The notes: generated by a model not told the origin, from the letters alone. Positions 1 through 9,466 are shown, counted from the stretch's first letter. The stretch: DNA of 48,417 nt from Longimicrobiaceae bacterium (GCA_030447645.1 JAUJOM010000012.1:50464-98880); one strand, 5' to 3'. A program made the numbers and translations.

Positions 1-285
1 ACGCACTGCGCAAGGCGTTGGGCATCCCTCCACTTCAACCCCTACCTCCTGCTCGACATGTTCGCCCGCAGGAACAAGGTGATGTTCTTCCCCATCTCCT
101 GGCGCGAGGACGATCAGGTGTCGAACGTAAATATGGTGTCGCAAGCGTTGAGAACCCTCGGGGCCGCCGAGAAATACGCCCTCAACCGCCGCCGCTTCCG
201 GACAGACGACTATCGCTCGGTGAGGCATGATCGTTACGCCTTCGCCGCGATCGCAACATTCGAGAATGGGATCCGCATTGGCTGA
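1..285 (+). CDS. Glycosyltransferase family 2, C-terminal fragment (5' end outside window)
   Basis: The open frame enters from the left edge without a start and gives 94 residues ending in TGA. The visible part (FNPYLLLDMF, then PISWREDDQ, then QALRTLGAAEKYAL) matches the tail that follows the catalytic domain in dolichol-phosphate-mannose-synthase-like GT2 enzymes, where a conserved SWREDD/W-R-x-x-G segment is followed by an amphipathic helix. No membrane segment is seen in this fragment. The next gene starts inside its last codons (start at 266), so the two are probably translationally coupled. Substrate cannot be told. The GT2 assignment rests on family resemblance of a short tail and is moderate. 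Confidence 0.6.
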   Translation, partial: THCARRWASLHFNPYLLLDMFARRNKVMFFPISWREDDQVSNVNMVSQALRTLGAAEKYALNRRRFRTDDYRSVRHDRYAFAAIATFENGIRIG

Positions 286-1027
286 TCTTGCGATGGTGAT
301 GCCCATGGCGGGGCATGGTTCGCGCTTCGCGAGACAAGGGGTCACTCAACCCAAGCCGCTCGTCGAGCTGGCGGGCAGGCCCTTCTTCTGGTGGGCGACT
401 GAGAGCCTTCGCCGGATGGTTCCGATCCGCGAAATGGCCTTCGTGGTCCTTGAGGAGCATGTCCGCGAATTCCAGATCGACCGGCGTGTCCTGGAACTTT
501 ATCCCGATGCATCCGTCGTAAAGATCCCCGACGTGACGAGCGGGGCCGCCGAGACCGCGATGATTGGCATGCGCGCCCTGGCTACGTCCGGTCCCGTCGC
601 AATCAACGACAGCGACCACGCCTTTCTTTGTCCGGAATTGATGGGAATCATAGACGCGCTCGGTAAAGAGCTCAACGCGGCCCTACTCTGCTTCACCTCC
701 GACAGCCCCGCGTTCTCATACGCCAAGCTGGACGAGGAGGGCCGAGTGGTCGGGACCGTCGAAAAGCGCGTGGTCAGTGCCTACGCGATTGCCGGCTGCT
801 ATCTCTTCTCCGACCCTTCGCTCTTTCTCTCCCTGTACGAGGAGTACCGCCTGGATTGCCCTTATGATGAACTGTTCGTAAGCGGCGTCTATAACAGGCT
901 CGCAGCATCAGGCGGGCGGATCGGAAAGATAGTCGCCTCGCGCCATCTCTCCTTCGGCACGCCTGAGGAACTCGCGCGTATTGATCAGGGCTCGCTCGAA
1001 ATCGGACGGGACTGGCTGGCTCCCTGA
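266..1027 (+). CDS. Sugar/small-alcohol-phosphate nucleotidyltransferase (NTP_transferase fold)
   Basis: A 253-residue protein with the Rossmann-like nucleotidyltransferase signature. The glycine-rich nucleotide loop is MAGHGSRF (residues 14-21), followed by PKPL (29-32), a TSGAAET segment (91-97) that normally contacts the base, and the metal-binding NDSDHAF (114-120). It would join a phosphorylated sugar or polyol to a nucleotide in the cytoplasm. Start ATG 266 overlaps the upstream gene by 20 bp; ATG 293 is an alternative that would begin right at the first beta strand. The stop overlaps the next start by one base. With a kinase domain and a HAD phosphatase immediately downstream, it probably belongs to a small pathway that makes an NDP-activated building block for the polysaccharide. 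The exact substrate is not readable. Confidence 0.85.
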   Translation: MGSALADLAMVMPMAGHGSRFARQGVTQPKPLVELAGRPFFWWATESLRRMVPIREMAFVVLEEHVREFQIDRRVLELYPDASVVKIPDVTSGAAETAMIGMRALATSGPVAINDSDHAFLCPELMGIIDALGKELNAALLCFTSDSPAFSYAKLDEEGRVVGTVEKRVVSAYAIAGCYLFSDPSLFLSLYEEYRLDCPYDELFVSGVYNRLAASGGRIGKIVASRHLSFGTPEELARIDQGSLEIGRDWLAP

Positions 1028-2940
1028 TGCCGCGGGACAAAGCCATTCTCCTCGCCCTGGCCGTGCTGCTGCTGATGGTGGCGCACGGCGCCCGGGCCGC
1101 GCGCTGGGCCTTTTTGGTCCCGAGAAACGACGCGGCGCGCCGTTTGAGCCTGCTGATCAGCCTCGGCGTCGGGTACGCGGTCAATGCCCTCGTTCCACTG
1201 CGGGCCGGCGAGATCATTCGGGGAGTGGTCGCGGCGCGCCTCAGGAAGGTGCGCTTTTCTCTCGTGATGGCGACGATCGTCAGCGAGCGGGTGGCGGACC
1301 TCGCCGTGCTGGCGCTGCTCACTGCGGCGACGGCAGGAGTGGCGGTAAATCCTTCTTATGCTCTAGCTACCGCGGCCCTCTTCGCGACCTCGACCGCGGT
1401 GGCTCTAACCCTGGCGGTCCTCGTACGTCGCTCGGCCTCTGCCCGTCGGCTGGTGTGGAACGCTGCCGGCGTCTTCAATGGCCGGATCCAACTGGGCATC
1501 GCCGACTTCGTCTGGACGGCGACGGAAATGCTGCTGGGAGGCGCCCTGCTGCGGTGGCGGTTCCTGACGGCGACGATCGTCATGTGGGGCCTCTACATGG
1601 CCGCCTACTCCGCGTTCAGCCGGGTGATCGACGCCCCGGTGCTGGACGTCGTGGCGACAATCCTGCAGCAGCCGCTGAGGTCGCTGGCGGACAGCCTGGG
1701 GGGTGCCGGCACCATCCCCGATCGGACCAGCCTGTTCATCTTCGTCCTCACTCCGATTCTGCTCATCCTCGGCTACGGCTGGCTGAAGCGGAGCCATACC
1801 TTTGCGCGCGCCGCCGACCTGGTCCTCAGGCATGGAAGATCCGGGCGGGGCTCGCCAAGCGCGCGCAGGGACCGCTTCAGTGCCGCCAGCAGCTACGAAA
1901 GCTTCCTCGGGGCGCTGTTCAGCGGCGAGAGCCAGGCGGTCAGCGGCTTTGGAATGGAGGCGGTCGACGACTGCATCGTGCACAAATTCTACCATGGCGG
2001 TTCGGACGCCCTAACCGCGCTGGTCGAGACCAATCAGCAGCGCCTCATCATCCGGAAGTTTGCGGTCGGGGGCGCAGCGCAGAAGCTCAAGGTCCAGGCG
2101 GACTGGCTGCAGCGCCATACTGCCCCGAACCTTCCCCTTGTGGAGGTGATCGGCGAGCGGGGCAACGGCAGCTTGTACAGTTACGACATGCCGCTGGTGA
2201 CGCCTACCAACGATTTCTACGACGTGATCCACAGCTCGCCGACCCAGAGGAACCGGGAACGGCTGGTTCAGGTTCTGGACTGCATCGATGTGCTCCACAC
2301 CCGAACCGCGGCCGACGAAGGCGATCCGGACCTGGTCGTGAGGTACCTGGAAGAGAAGGTCAGCCGCAACGCCGCGACGATTCTCGATTTCGCCCGTCAC
2401 ACCCTGGGCAGGGATGACTACCGCATCAATGACGTCGCATACGACCTCGGCGAGTGGCGCCACTTCGCCGATCGCAACTGGCTCCTTGCGCAGCTCGGCG
2501 ATCGCCGCGTCGCAACCATCCACGGCGATCTGACGATCGAGAACGTCATTATTGCGCCCGACCACCCCCGCGGTCTCTACATCATCGACCCGAACCCCGA
2601 GAACGTGTTCGACTCTCCCCTGATCGACTGGGCCAAGATGATGCAGTCCCTCCACCTCGGCTATGAAACGCTGAACCGGAGCCTCTCATGCAGCCCCAAC
2701 GGCGGTGTTATCCAGTTGACCACGGCGCGATCCCAGGCCTACGCCGAGCTTCACGAGACGCTGGAGGCGAAAGTCAGGTCGCGCTTCGGAGAGGACGGCC
2801 TGCGTGAGGTCTATTTCCACGAACTGGTGAACTACCTCAGGCTGACCACCTATAAGATTCGCCAGTCGCAGAACCGGGGCCTCGGCTTTTTCGCCTGTTG
2901 CAGCCTTCTCCTGCGCCGCTACCAGGAGCGCTACGGGTGA
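1027..2940 (+). CDS. Fusion: LPG-synthase-TM (flippase-like) membrane domain + aminoglycoside-phosphotransferase-like kinase
   Basis: A 637-residue two-part protein. Residues 1 to about 260 are hydrophobic with several membrane segments and carry the hallmarks of the lysylphosphatidylglycerol synthase TM/UPF0104 family (NALVPLRAGE near residue 60, then an S-E-R-V-A-D-L segment). Relatives lacking the synthase domain are proposed lipid or polyprenyl-phosphate-sugar flippases. From about residue 285 it is a soluble APH/choline-kinase-like domain: the Brenner catalytic loop is HGDLTIEN (499-506) and the metal Asp is in IDPNPEN (520-526). The ATG shares a base with the upstream stop, and the HAD gene overlaps the end (GTGA). 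The fusion is continuous with no frame break. The known families support 'membrane carrier plus small-molecule kinase'; coupling of transport with phosphorylation of a precursor is my inference. Confidence 0.8.
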   Translation: MPRDKAILLALAVLLLMVAHGARAARWAFLVPRNDAARRLSLLISLGVGYAVNALVPLRAGEIIRGVVAARLRKVRFSLVMATIVSERVADLAVLALLTAATAGVAVNPSYALATAALFATSTAVALTLAVLVRRSASARRLVWNAAGVFNGRIQLGIADFVWTATEMLLGGALLRWRFLTATIVMWGLYMAAYSAFSRVIDAPVLDVVATILQQPLRSLADSLGGAGTIPDRTSLFIFVLTPILLILGYGWLKRSHTFARAADLVLRHGRSGRGSPSARRDRFSAASSYESFLGALFSGESQAVSGFGMEAVDDCIVHKFYHGGSDALTALVETNQQRLIIRKFAVGGAAQKLKVQADWLQRHTAPNLPLVEVIGERGNGSLYSYDMPLVTPTNDFYDVIHSSPTQRNRERLVQVLDCIDVLHTRTAADEGDPDLVVRYLEEKVSRNAATILDFARHTLGRDDYRINDVAYDLGEWRHFADRNWLLAQLGDRRVATIHGDLTIENVIIAPDHPRGLYIIDPNPENVFDSPLIDWAKMMQSLHLGYETLNRSLSCSPNGGVIQLTTARSQAYAELHETLEAKVRSRFGEDGLREVYFHELVNYLRLTTYKIRQSQNRGLGFFACCSLLLRRYQERYG

Positions 2941-3521
2941 ATCCGATAAATGGGCTCCTCGTCGACATGGACGGAACGCTGGTGGATACCGCGACCGCCA
3001 ACTACGAGGCCTATGCTGCGGCACTTAGGGCCGGCGGCGTGTCCGTGGCGCGGGAAGCCTTCGACGAAGTGGCGCTGGGGCGGAACTGGCGGCAGTTCCT
3101 GCCGGCGTTGCTCGGGGCCGCTGGAAGCGGTGCCGATCCGGCGGCGGTAGCGGCACACAAGGCCGAGATCTATCCGAGCAAGATCCCGCTCACCCTGGTC
3201 AACAAGGCGCTCGTTGCGCTCCTCCGAACGGGTCGCCCCCGCTGGCGCACGGCGCTCGTGACGACAGCCTCGAGCCCCAACGTGACGGCCGTTCTCCGTT
3301 ATCATCAGCTGGAAGACCTGTTCGACACGATCGTGACCGGGAGCGAGGTGACGCGGCATAAGCCCGACCCGGAAGCGTATCATCTTGCCGCCGCGCGATT
3401 GAACCTCTCTCCGGCCGAGTGCCTAGTGGTCGAGGATTCGGATATAGGAGTAGCCAGTGCCGCCGCGTTTGGAGCACGCTGTCTCCGGATAAGCTTTACT
3501 TCGGACGCTATCGGCAACTAG
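2937..3521 (+). CDS. HAD-superfamily phosphatase (beta-phosphoglucomutase/phosphatase type)
   Basis: A 194-residue HAD hydrolase starting at GTG 2937, which overlaps the previous stop as GTGA. All four HAD motifs are present: DMDGT at residues 10-14 (nucleophile Asp10, acid/base Asp12), a VTTAS motif II, Lys in HKPDPEAY (motif III) and VVEDSDIG (motif IV). The small alpha-helical cap lies between motifs I and II, so this is a subfamily I enzyme acting on a small phosphorylated metabolite such as a sugar phosphate. Next to the nucleotidyltransferase and the kinase fusion it probably prepares or recycles the substrate of that mini-pathway. An ATG 39 bp upstream in the same frame is possible but would lie deep in the previous gene. 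The next 540 bp hold only an IS remnant. Confidence 0.85.
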   Translation: MNPINGLLVDMDGTLVDTATANYEAYAAALRAGGVSVAREAFDEVALGRNWRQFLPALLGAAGSGADPAAVAAHKAEIYPSKIPLTLVNKALVALLRTGRPRWRTALVTTASSPNVTAVLRYHQLEDLFDTIVTGSEVTRHKPDPEAYHLAAARLNLSPAECLVVEDSDIGVASAAAFGARCLRISFTSDAIGN

Positions 3522-3749
3522 CGGGTTCCGATTACCCACAAGCTCCTTCCGTGACAGATGAGCGAGCACGATGGTGCTCCTGGTCCTTCTTCATGCCCCG
3601 GGAGAACAACGACAGCGGCCCGGGCTTGATCCAGCAGTAAGCCCCGCGCCACACCTGCACGAAGGGCATCCCCCGCCGCATCATTCCCCCCGTGCCCGCC
3701 GCCTCCGCGGCGCACGCTGCTCACCCGTCCACTCCAGGCCAACGGAATA
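3522..3749. other. Intergenic stretch without a convincing gene
   Basis: No reading frame here resembles a family I know. A frame of about 50 codons on the minus strand (roughly 3681 to 3532) has no recognisable domain and is not called. The stretch adjoins the transposase remnant and may be leftover insertion DNA. Confidence 0.4.
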
Positions 3750-3989
3750 ATGCTGGTTTCCGAACTTGCTTTTCAGATAAGACGTGGGCGTCCGACGCCG
3801 AGAGAATCGGCTGGGCGAGCGGACCAGCATCCCTGCGAGCTCGTAACCGCAGTGGAGGAAATCGAGCATCGCACCACGCAGTGCGTAGACCGACCGCAGA
3901 GCAACGGGTTTCTCGAGCGTTTCCACCGTACCCTGCTGGATGAGCATCTGAGGCCGAGCGGTCGGAAGGAGGTCACCCTGGCCGCTTGA
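3750..3989 (+). mobile_element. Remnant of an IS3/IS481-type transposase (integrase-core C-terminus)
   Basis: A 79-codon frame whose second half reads DRPQSNGFLERFHRTL followed by LDEHLR. This is the stretch of the rve integrase core around the third catalytic residue of the DDE triad (the Glu of NGFLERFHRTL). The first two catalytic Asp, the N-terminal helix-turn-helix and the end of the transposase are absent, and no terminal inverted repeats or target duplication could be found by eye, so this is a dead fragment. It lies exactly between the HAD gene and the membrane-protein gene and probably marks a past rearrangement. IS3 and IS481 families share this motif, so the family is not certain. 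Confidence 0.7.
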
Positions 3990-4060
3990 CCTACTCCCTG
4001 GCGCGGGCTACTGTCAGGCGAATACCATCACTGTGCACTCTATGGAGTTACTGGCGACCG

Positions 4061-5635
4061 ATGACGAATGGTGCGGCGTTGCTGGAAAGAATTACCAGAA
4101 AGGTAGGCCCTGAGCACCGACCCACGGCCACTTTGGGGGCTTCCCTTTGGACTCGGGCGAACAGGGTCACGAGGGAATCCTATCTGTTGATCTGCCTCGC
4201 TCTACTGGTTCTGTCGTCTTTGTTCGCGCTGCAGCTTCTCAGGGGCAGCGTGCTGTACGACGATTGGGTTCAGGACATCTACATTCACCTCAACGGGATA
4301 CTTCACATTGAAGCCGGCAATCTGCCGCACATAGGGTTCAGCACGCCGGTCGGCGCCTTCTACTACTTTACGTTTTACCTCACGACGTACTTTGCGGCCC
4401 CTTCCGCTTATACGGCCGTTCACGCAAACGGCCTCGTCGGCGGCCTCGCCGTGGGTCTCGCGCTGCTGGCGGGCTATCGGCGCTTGCACGCTGGTTGGAC
4501 AGCCGCACTGATGCTTTACGTGGGCCTCGTGGCTATTTCGCCCCGGCAGCTCGGCGAAACATTCCTTTCGTTCAACGCGGCCTACAATCGCTGGAGCTGG
4601 GCCATCTTCGCGGTTCTGGCGGTGGTCGTCTCGCTGCCCCGTGTTGACGCGGAGAGACCTCGGGCAGCACTGATGGACGGTCTCCTGACCGCGGTTCTGA
4701 TGGCGCTGTTGTTCTTTACGAAGGCTACCTACGCCGTCGTCGGCCTGGGCTTGATCTTGGCCAGTGTAGTTACCGTGCGCCGGAACGCGCACACGCGGCT
4801 TTACAGCCTCACTACGGCGGTAGCGCTTGCGCTATTGATCATCGCCGTAGAGCTGAAGTTCGGCATTCTGCTTCCTTACATCGCCGACCTTCAGCGCACC
4901 GCTCAAGCGCAAGGCGGTACTTCGCGGGCGAAACAGCTGTTCATGATCACCTATCACAATACCGCCGATCACGTCCTGATCTTGTTGATTGCAACCATTG
5001 CAGCATCCTTCCTTTCAAACACCAAAGCATCGGTTGGCCACATCATCTATCTCCTGGTGTTGATCGGCGCCGGACTGGCTATAGCGGTGCAGAATCATCG
5101 GGCTTTTGAAATTCCGCTTGTTCCGGTGACGGCGCTCATTGCGTTCCAGCTGTTCGGTAGCCGCCTGGCTGTCCCCACGAAGCCGGGCGTTCTCGAAGCA
5201 GCCGTCAGCGCGGTGGTATTGCTGCTATTTCTCAAGCCGATGGCTGCCGATGCCATGGGTGTCTTGGATGAAAGCTTGTCTCCTTCCGCTCCTGGCCCCG
5301 ACGTCGACTGGCTGCAAGAGACTCCGTTGAGAGATCTGGCATTATCTGCAAGGCCGAACCGCGTGCTCTCAGGCGGAGGCTGTCTCGGCGAACCACCCAA
5401 GGTCGGAGAAGATCGCGAGTATCTTTCCGTCATTCAGGACGGCGTTCGTCTGCTGAAAAAGCACCCGTCGGCCGACGCTCGCGTGCTGTCCCTGACCTTT
5501 TCGAACCCCTTCCCGATGCTCATCGGCGGCCCTCCAGTAAGGAACGAACTCTCATGGTGGGATCCGGGCGGACCTTCAGTGCCAGTGTCCATCCGCAACC
5601 GGAAACGCTGTTCCCGGGAGTCGATTACGTCCTGA
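4061..5635 (+). CDS. Polytopic membrane protein, GT-C/polymerase-like; C-terminus frameshifted
   Basis: A 524-residue protein with about ten hydrophobic segments beginning near residue 45 (after TRESYLLICLALLVL). A short loop after the first segment carries acidic residues (DDWVQDIYIHLN), as is usual for GT-C-type membrane glycosyltransferases, but I cannot name a family. ATG 4061 is preferred over an upstream TTG (3986) because a GGAG lies upstream and the extra residues look unstructured. The last residues, from about 5570, read out of frame. Two one-base frame changes (near 5570 and 5662) restore a tail (VDYVLIPKFLGW, then HQTMLSIYG, then RRYTLLEESGCWRL) that ends with TGA at 5769-5771. 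The tail has the look of a normal C-terminus, so the native gene probably runs 4061-5771. It converges with the lipoprotein gene. Confidence 0.65.
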   Translation: MTNGAALLERITRKVGPEHRPTATLGASLWTRANRVTRESYLLICLALLVLSSLFALQLLRGSVLYDDWVQDIYIHLNGILHIEAGNLPHIGFSTPVGAFYYFTFYLTTYFAAPSAYTAVHANGLVGGLAVGLALLAGYRRLHAGWTAALMLYVGLVAISPRQLGETFLSFNAAYNRWSWAIFAVLAVVVSLPRVDAERPRAALMDGLLTAVLMALLFFTKATYAVVGLGLILASVVTVRRNAHTRLYSLTTAVALALLIIAVELKFGILLPYIADLQRTAQAQGGTSRAKQLFMITYHNTADHVLILLIATIAASFLSNTKASVGHIIYLLVLIGAGLAIAVQNHRAFEIPLVPVTALIAFQLFGSRLAVPTKPGVLEAAVSAVVLLLFLKPMAADAMGVLDESLSPSAPGPDVDWLQETPLRDLALSARPNRVLSGGGCLGEPPKVGEDREYLSVIQDGVRLLKKHPSADARVLSLTFSNPFPMLIGGPPVRNELSWWDPGGPSVPVSIRNRKRCSRESITS

Positions 5636-5766
5636 TTCCGAAGTTCCTTGGCTGGTCGAGCTAACGCACCAGACTATGCTTAGCATCTACGGCGCGGAAA
5701 TTCAGCGGAGGTATACGCTTCTAGAGGAATCAGGCTGCTGGCGATTGATGGGTGCAATCGACCGGT

Positions 5767-6083
5767 CATGAGGGTCTTTCAGAGACGACAAAACAGAGTC
5801 CACGGTGACTGCTGGCGGAGGCGCCCGGTGTCATCGCAAGCTCCTGCTCGGTGCCCTCGTTGAGCTCGTAAGTCGCGCGGCGCACGCCACGCTGTCGGTG
5901 AGGGTGCCGCTGAGCGTCAGAGAAGCGGCGCTGGCGATCGTGTCGCCGGCCGGGTTAGCCGAGCGCCACCGCCGGGGGGCTCACGTCGGGAGGAGGCGCC
6001 GTGGGGCGCTCGCACCCCACCTGCAGAAGCGCGACAAACGCCAGGACCACGGACCGGCTACGGAATGAGAGCGGGTCGTTCAC
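5767..6083 (-). pseudogene. Small lipoprotein with possible Ig-like/beta-sandwich domain, frameshifted
   Basis: GTG start at 6083 with a good ribosome site (GGGGAGG, about 6 bases away). The first 20 or so residues are a lipoprotein signal: basic start, hydrophobic run VVLAFVALL, then lipobox LQVGC, followed by a Pro-rich linker (PTAPPPDVSPP). The frame then hits a stop, but a one-base shift near 5955 continues as NPAGDTIASAASLTLSGTL and a second near 5885 as GVRRATYELNEG, ending at the TGA on 5769-5767. The repeated Thr/Ser/Gly pattern is typical of a beta-sandwich domain in surface lipoproteins. It is the last gene of the minus-strand operon. Function unknown. Whether the breaks are real or technical cannot be told. 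Confidence 0.5.
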
Positions 6084-6333
6084 GGGAGACCTCCCCAACG
6101 CGAAGGAGCCGGAAGGCGTCACAGGGCGTCCGCTGACGAAATGCCGTCCAAGCCGCTCAAGAATTCAAGCCAACAGAACGAAGCGCCGGGGCGACACAAC
6201 AACCACCAACTTACCTTTATCTCCGTCAGTGGAGACTACGGCCACACCTCCGTGTGTTCACAGGTGTGTGTGAGCGATGATGAGTCCGGTGTACCGGCCC
6301 CCGCGCTACACGGACTTGCCACTGATCTAGAAC
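6084..6333. other. Intergenic stretch, no gene
   Basis: About 250 bp between the second GT-C-like gene and the lipoprotein gene. No supported reading frame. It contains two small inverted repeats, TCTCC/GGAGA around 6220-6236 and CACACCT/AGGTGTG around 6242-6268, which could form weak hairpins. The ribosome site of the lipoprotein gene lies at its left end. Confidence 0.4.
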
Positions 6334-8045
6334 TTACCGCCTCGTGTAAATTACCGCCCCAGGTCCATCATAGATTAACGTATACCGGCGATCCGCTCCG
6401 AGCCCAATGAGCAGGTGGCGGCAGCACTGATAATCCGGATTGATGTGAACGAAGGGTGATTTCGGTATATACAGGTGAGTAAAAGTGATTCCCGTCTCCT
6501 TCGACCAGGCATCAAGGCAGGACGTGTCCCAGTTCGCACATCGCTGCGCGCTTTTGTAAGCAGCGGCACGGCGGTCGAACGCCTGGGCGGGCAGCCACTC
6601 GGACCCCTGAACGGTAGCCACGCTTGCCCGCCTCGCGAGCACAGGGAACCACTCGGACACTCGATCGTCCTGCCACCCGCTCTCCACCCTCCAGGCCCAC
6701 ACGTTCAGGAGCTCCCAACCCTGCCCTGTGACAATCAGAATCGGCTTGATGCTGGCGTATTCTCGGCAACCCACCGCATTGCGGCACGTTCCTCCGTATT
6801 CAAGCTTTGCAGCACGCGCCCCTCAGCGACTAGCGCGGATGGGCTTTTCTTTAGGGCGTGAGCGCAGCAAGGCTGGAATAGCTGAGCAAGATTCCCAGTG
6901 CCAAGAAGAGGCAGCCAATTCACAGCAGGCACCTTGTCTTGCCGCAAGATCTTGTTGGGTCCATCCATGTGAGGTCCGGCCTCTACGCGAGAGGTCAGGT
7001 GCATCCGCGCACGGTTCAAGACGGGGAGCAGGACCTCAACAACGCCAATTCCGGCCAGCATTGCAACCGGAAGGCTCGCGAACAGTGGAGCGGATCGAGC
7101 CTCAACACGAAGATCGCGCCCACCAAGCCGGCAGCAGATATTTTTGCGACGCGAGTGAGGCTAAAGCACCCAAAGCGCCGAGTCAGCAGGACAGGGAAAA
7201 GCGGTTCCCGGTATAGCCCAAAGTGAGGCGCAGAGTGCTGACCACGAGCGACCGCAGCAATGCAAAATCATCAATATGTCGAACACGGAACCGCCTGATT
7301 CTTTTGCAGCAAGGAACGGCTCCCAACCGTGCCACGCCACCATCGTTGCCCACCACGGAGCGGTGATCACCACAGTCCCGAGAGCCACGATGACCGATGC
7401 AATCAGCCCGTAGCGGTGCCGGCCATGGGCCAGGAAAAAGATACGATGCTAAAGGCGAGAAACGTAGCCGTTCCCAGGTGACTCAGCACCGTCAGCCCGC
7501 AGAACAGGGTAGCCGTCAGGAACGTACCGCCATCGCCGGCGCGTATACAGCAGATGGATCTGGTGCAACGCGAGAATCGCAAAGAGGAACCCGAATGAGC
7601 GAGCGAGCCCTCCCCCATGATCAGCCAAAGAAAGCTTGATGGCAGGAGCGCAAACGCAAAAGCAGCGGCAATTACCGCACGCTTGGAGGGCAGCAGGGAC
7701 CGGGCAAGAAACAAGAACGCAACTACTGTCAGACTCTCGTCACCGCGAGCGGAAGCAGGCGGAATACATGCACCAGGGTCAGTGGCGTAAGATCGTTTAG
7801 AATCCCTGCTACGTAGAAGCCAAGTGGAGGATACGCAAGGGAATAGCAAGGGAGTTGTACGATACAACGGCGGGGGAGACGGTAATGAGCGTTCTGGAGA
7901 TCGCGGACCATGGCATAGAACATCCCGCCGTCGTTCAGCGGGAAGTCCGCGGACAGCACGAGCACCGCTCGCACCAGAACCAGCCCGAGCGCGGCAAGCA
8001 CAGCAAGACGGAATCGCTGGTCTGATGCCTCGTGCGGCTCGTCAT
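6334..8045 (-). pseudogene. GT-C/ArnT-like membrane glycosyltransferase A, broken by several frameshifts
   Basis: Reading minus-strand frames in turn from ATG 8045 gives a coherent membrane protein of about 570 residues: FPLNDGGMF shortly after the first hydrophobic segment, AYPPLGFYVAG, a hydrophobic LLPSSFLWLIMGEG region, ITAPWWATMVAWHG, and a soluble tail with SEWFPVLARR, ATVQG and a final YTLIYDGPGAVI before the stop at 6334. An acidic loop after the first membrane helix plus a long periplasmic tail is the plan of GT39/GT83-type enzymes that take sugar from a polyprenyl-phosphate donor. It is clearly paralogous to the gene at 11616-13264 (FPLNDGG, PPL-FY-AG, PWWAT, WFP-LA-R, ATVQG, EWLP shared). 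At least six frame changes separate the pieces, with no loss of motif. It starts 39 bp after the FAD oxidoreductase stop. Confidence 0.7.
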
Positions 8046-8084
8046 GCGTCGGAATGGCCGCTGTCGGACGGCTTGCGGGGGCTC

Positions 8085-9466
8085 TTAAGCATTCCTGGCA
8101 CCTCCGTGCGCCGTTTGCGCTATCTGCTCCCGTCCGTCGAGCACTGCGGCTACTGCTTGAGCTACCCGGCGGCCTTCCCGTATCGCGTAGTTGGTGCCCC
8201 CGGTCCTCGGATAAATCTGTGCCATGGTGGCAAGGTAAAGTCCCTCCACGGGTGTCTCCATCGCCGGGATCAGCCCGCTGTAGTGGCGGGCCACAATCGG
8301 CTGTGAGTAGCGCGCTCGCCAGACGTGCGAGCCCTGAATCCAGCTCCGGTTGAACTCCGGAAACATGCGCTGAAGGTACGGAATGCAGTATTCCAGTACC
8401 TCATTATTTCCCATCTGGTACAGCTCGGCGCTCTCCGGGAGGTACTTGGACAGGTAGACAATGTGCCGGCCACCGTAGGTTTCCGCCGGCTCGAAGTTGG
8501 TGTGCTCAATGACTCCTACAAAGGGAAATCCCGGATCGTTCACATTGAGCCAGTATGTTTCTGAGAGACTCCGGTCCAGCTCCAGCACCAGGCAGACATT
8601 GGCCAGGTACTCGACTTTTCTGAGCTGGGCTACGTAGTTGGTGGACACGTGAGGCTCCAACCAGCTCCACGAGATGGGGAGGGCTGGCGTTGCGATCACC
8701 GCATCGGCCGGCAGCGCGCCCTTGCTCGTCTCCACGCCAGTGACCCTGCCATCTTCCACCATCAGCCCGCTTGCGGCAACCCCGGTCCGGATCTCGCCCC
8801 CGCAGCGGTAATCTCACTCGCAAGATGCTCCGCGAGCGCCGCGAAGCCCCCGCGGTAATAGGCAAGCATCTCCGCGCCGCCTTTGCCGCGGCTGCCCCGC
8901 AGCTTCAGCTTGTTCCAAACCAAACCGCCGAGATCTGGGACGCGAACGGCCCAAACTTGCCGTGCAGGAGAGGGCTCCCAGACCACGGTAAACCTGGCGT
9001 CCACCGAGCCACCAGCCATTCCTCGGCGGTCAGCGCTTCCAGCTCCTTCCAGTCCCGAACGGCGCGCGCCCGGAGTGCGAGCAACCCGAGCCGGATCCGG
9101 TTGGCAAAGCTGAGCGGGGTGAAGCGGAGCACGTCGAGGGGCGAACTCAGCTTGAAGAAGTTGTTGGCGAAGTACATCCCGGTACGCGTCGCGCGATACA
9201 GCACTCGATCCTCGGCGCCGAGCTCCTTTACCAGATCACCCCACGTGCGCATCATTGGTGAACCAGTGGTGATAGAACTTCTCCAGTCGCTCGCCATTGA
9301 CTTCGAAGCTACCTGCCAGACCCCCACTTCGCCGTTCCGCTTCGAGACAGATCGGCTTGACCCCATGGCGGGTCAGCTCCCAGGCTGCGCCAGCCCCGGC
9401 AAAGCCACCGCCGATGATCACTGCGTGGGGGCGGTCGGCCGATGCGTTAGTCGTGTTCAAGTTCAT
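8085..9466 (-). pseudogene. FAD-dependent oxidoreductase (UDP-galactopyranose mutase/protoporphyrinogen-oxidase-like), frameshifted
   Basis: From ATG 9466 the frame gives the dinucleotide loop AVIIGGGFAGAGAAW with the acidic end of beta-2 (LEAERRSGGLAGS), which together define an amine-oxidase-like flavoprotein. After a frame change near 9240 come LVKELGAED and LSSPLDVLRF; after further changes (near 9010, 8970, 8915, 8800 and 8775) come WNKLKLRG, GGFAALAEHLASEI and then an unbroken 225-residue end with ADAVIATPALP and a closing FAD-binding YPRTGGTNYAIREGR. The assembled protein is about 455 residues, normal for the family. ATG overlaps the upstream TGA (ATGA). Next to a GT2, a flippase-like protein and GT-C enzymes it may oxidise or isomerise a (lipid-linked) sugar; that role is inference. 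Confidence 0.72.

Noticed and set aside
981..2417. 478-codon plus-strand frame overlapping the fusion gene
   Set aside because: Shadow frame, Arg/Gly-rich, no motif; the fusion gene in the other frame carries all recognisable domains.
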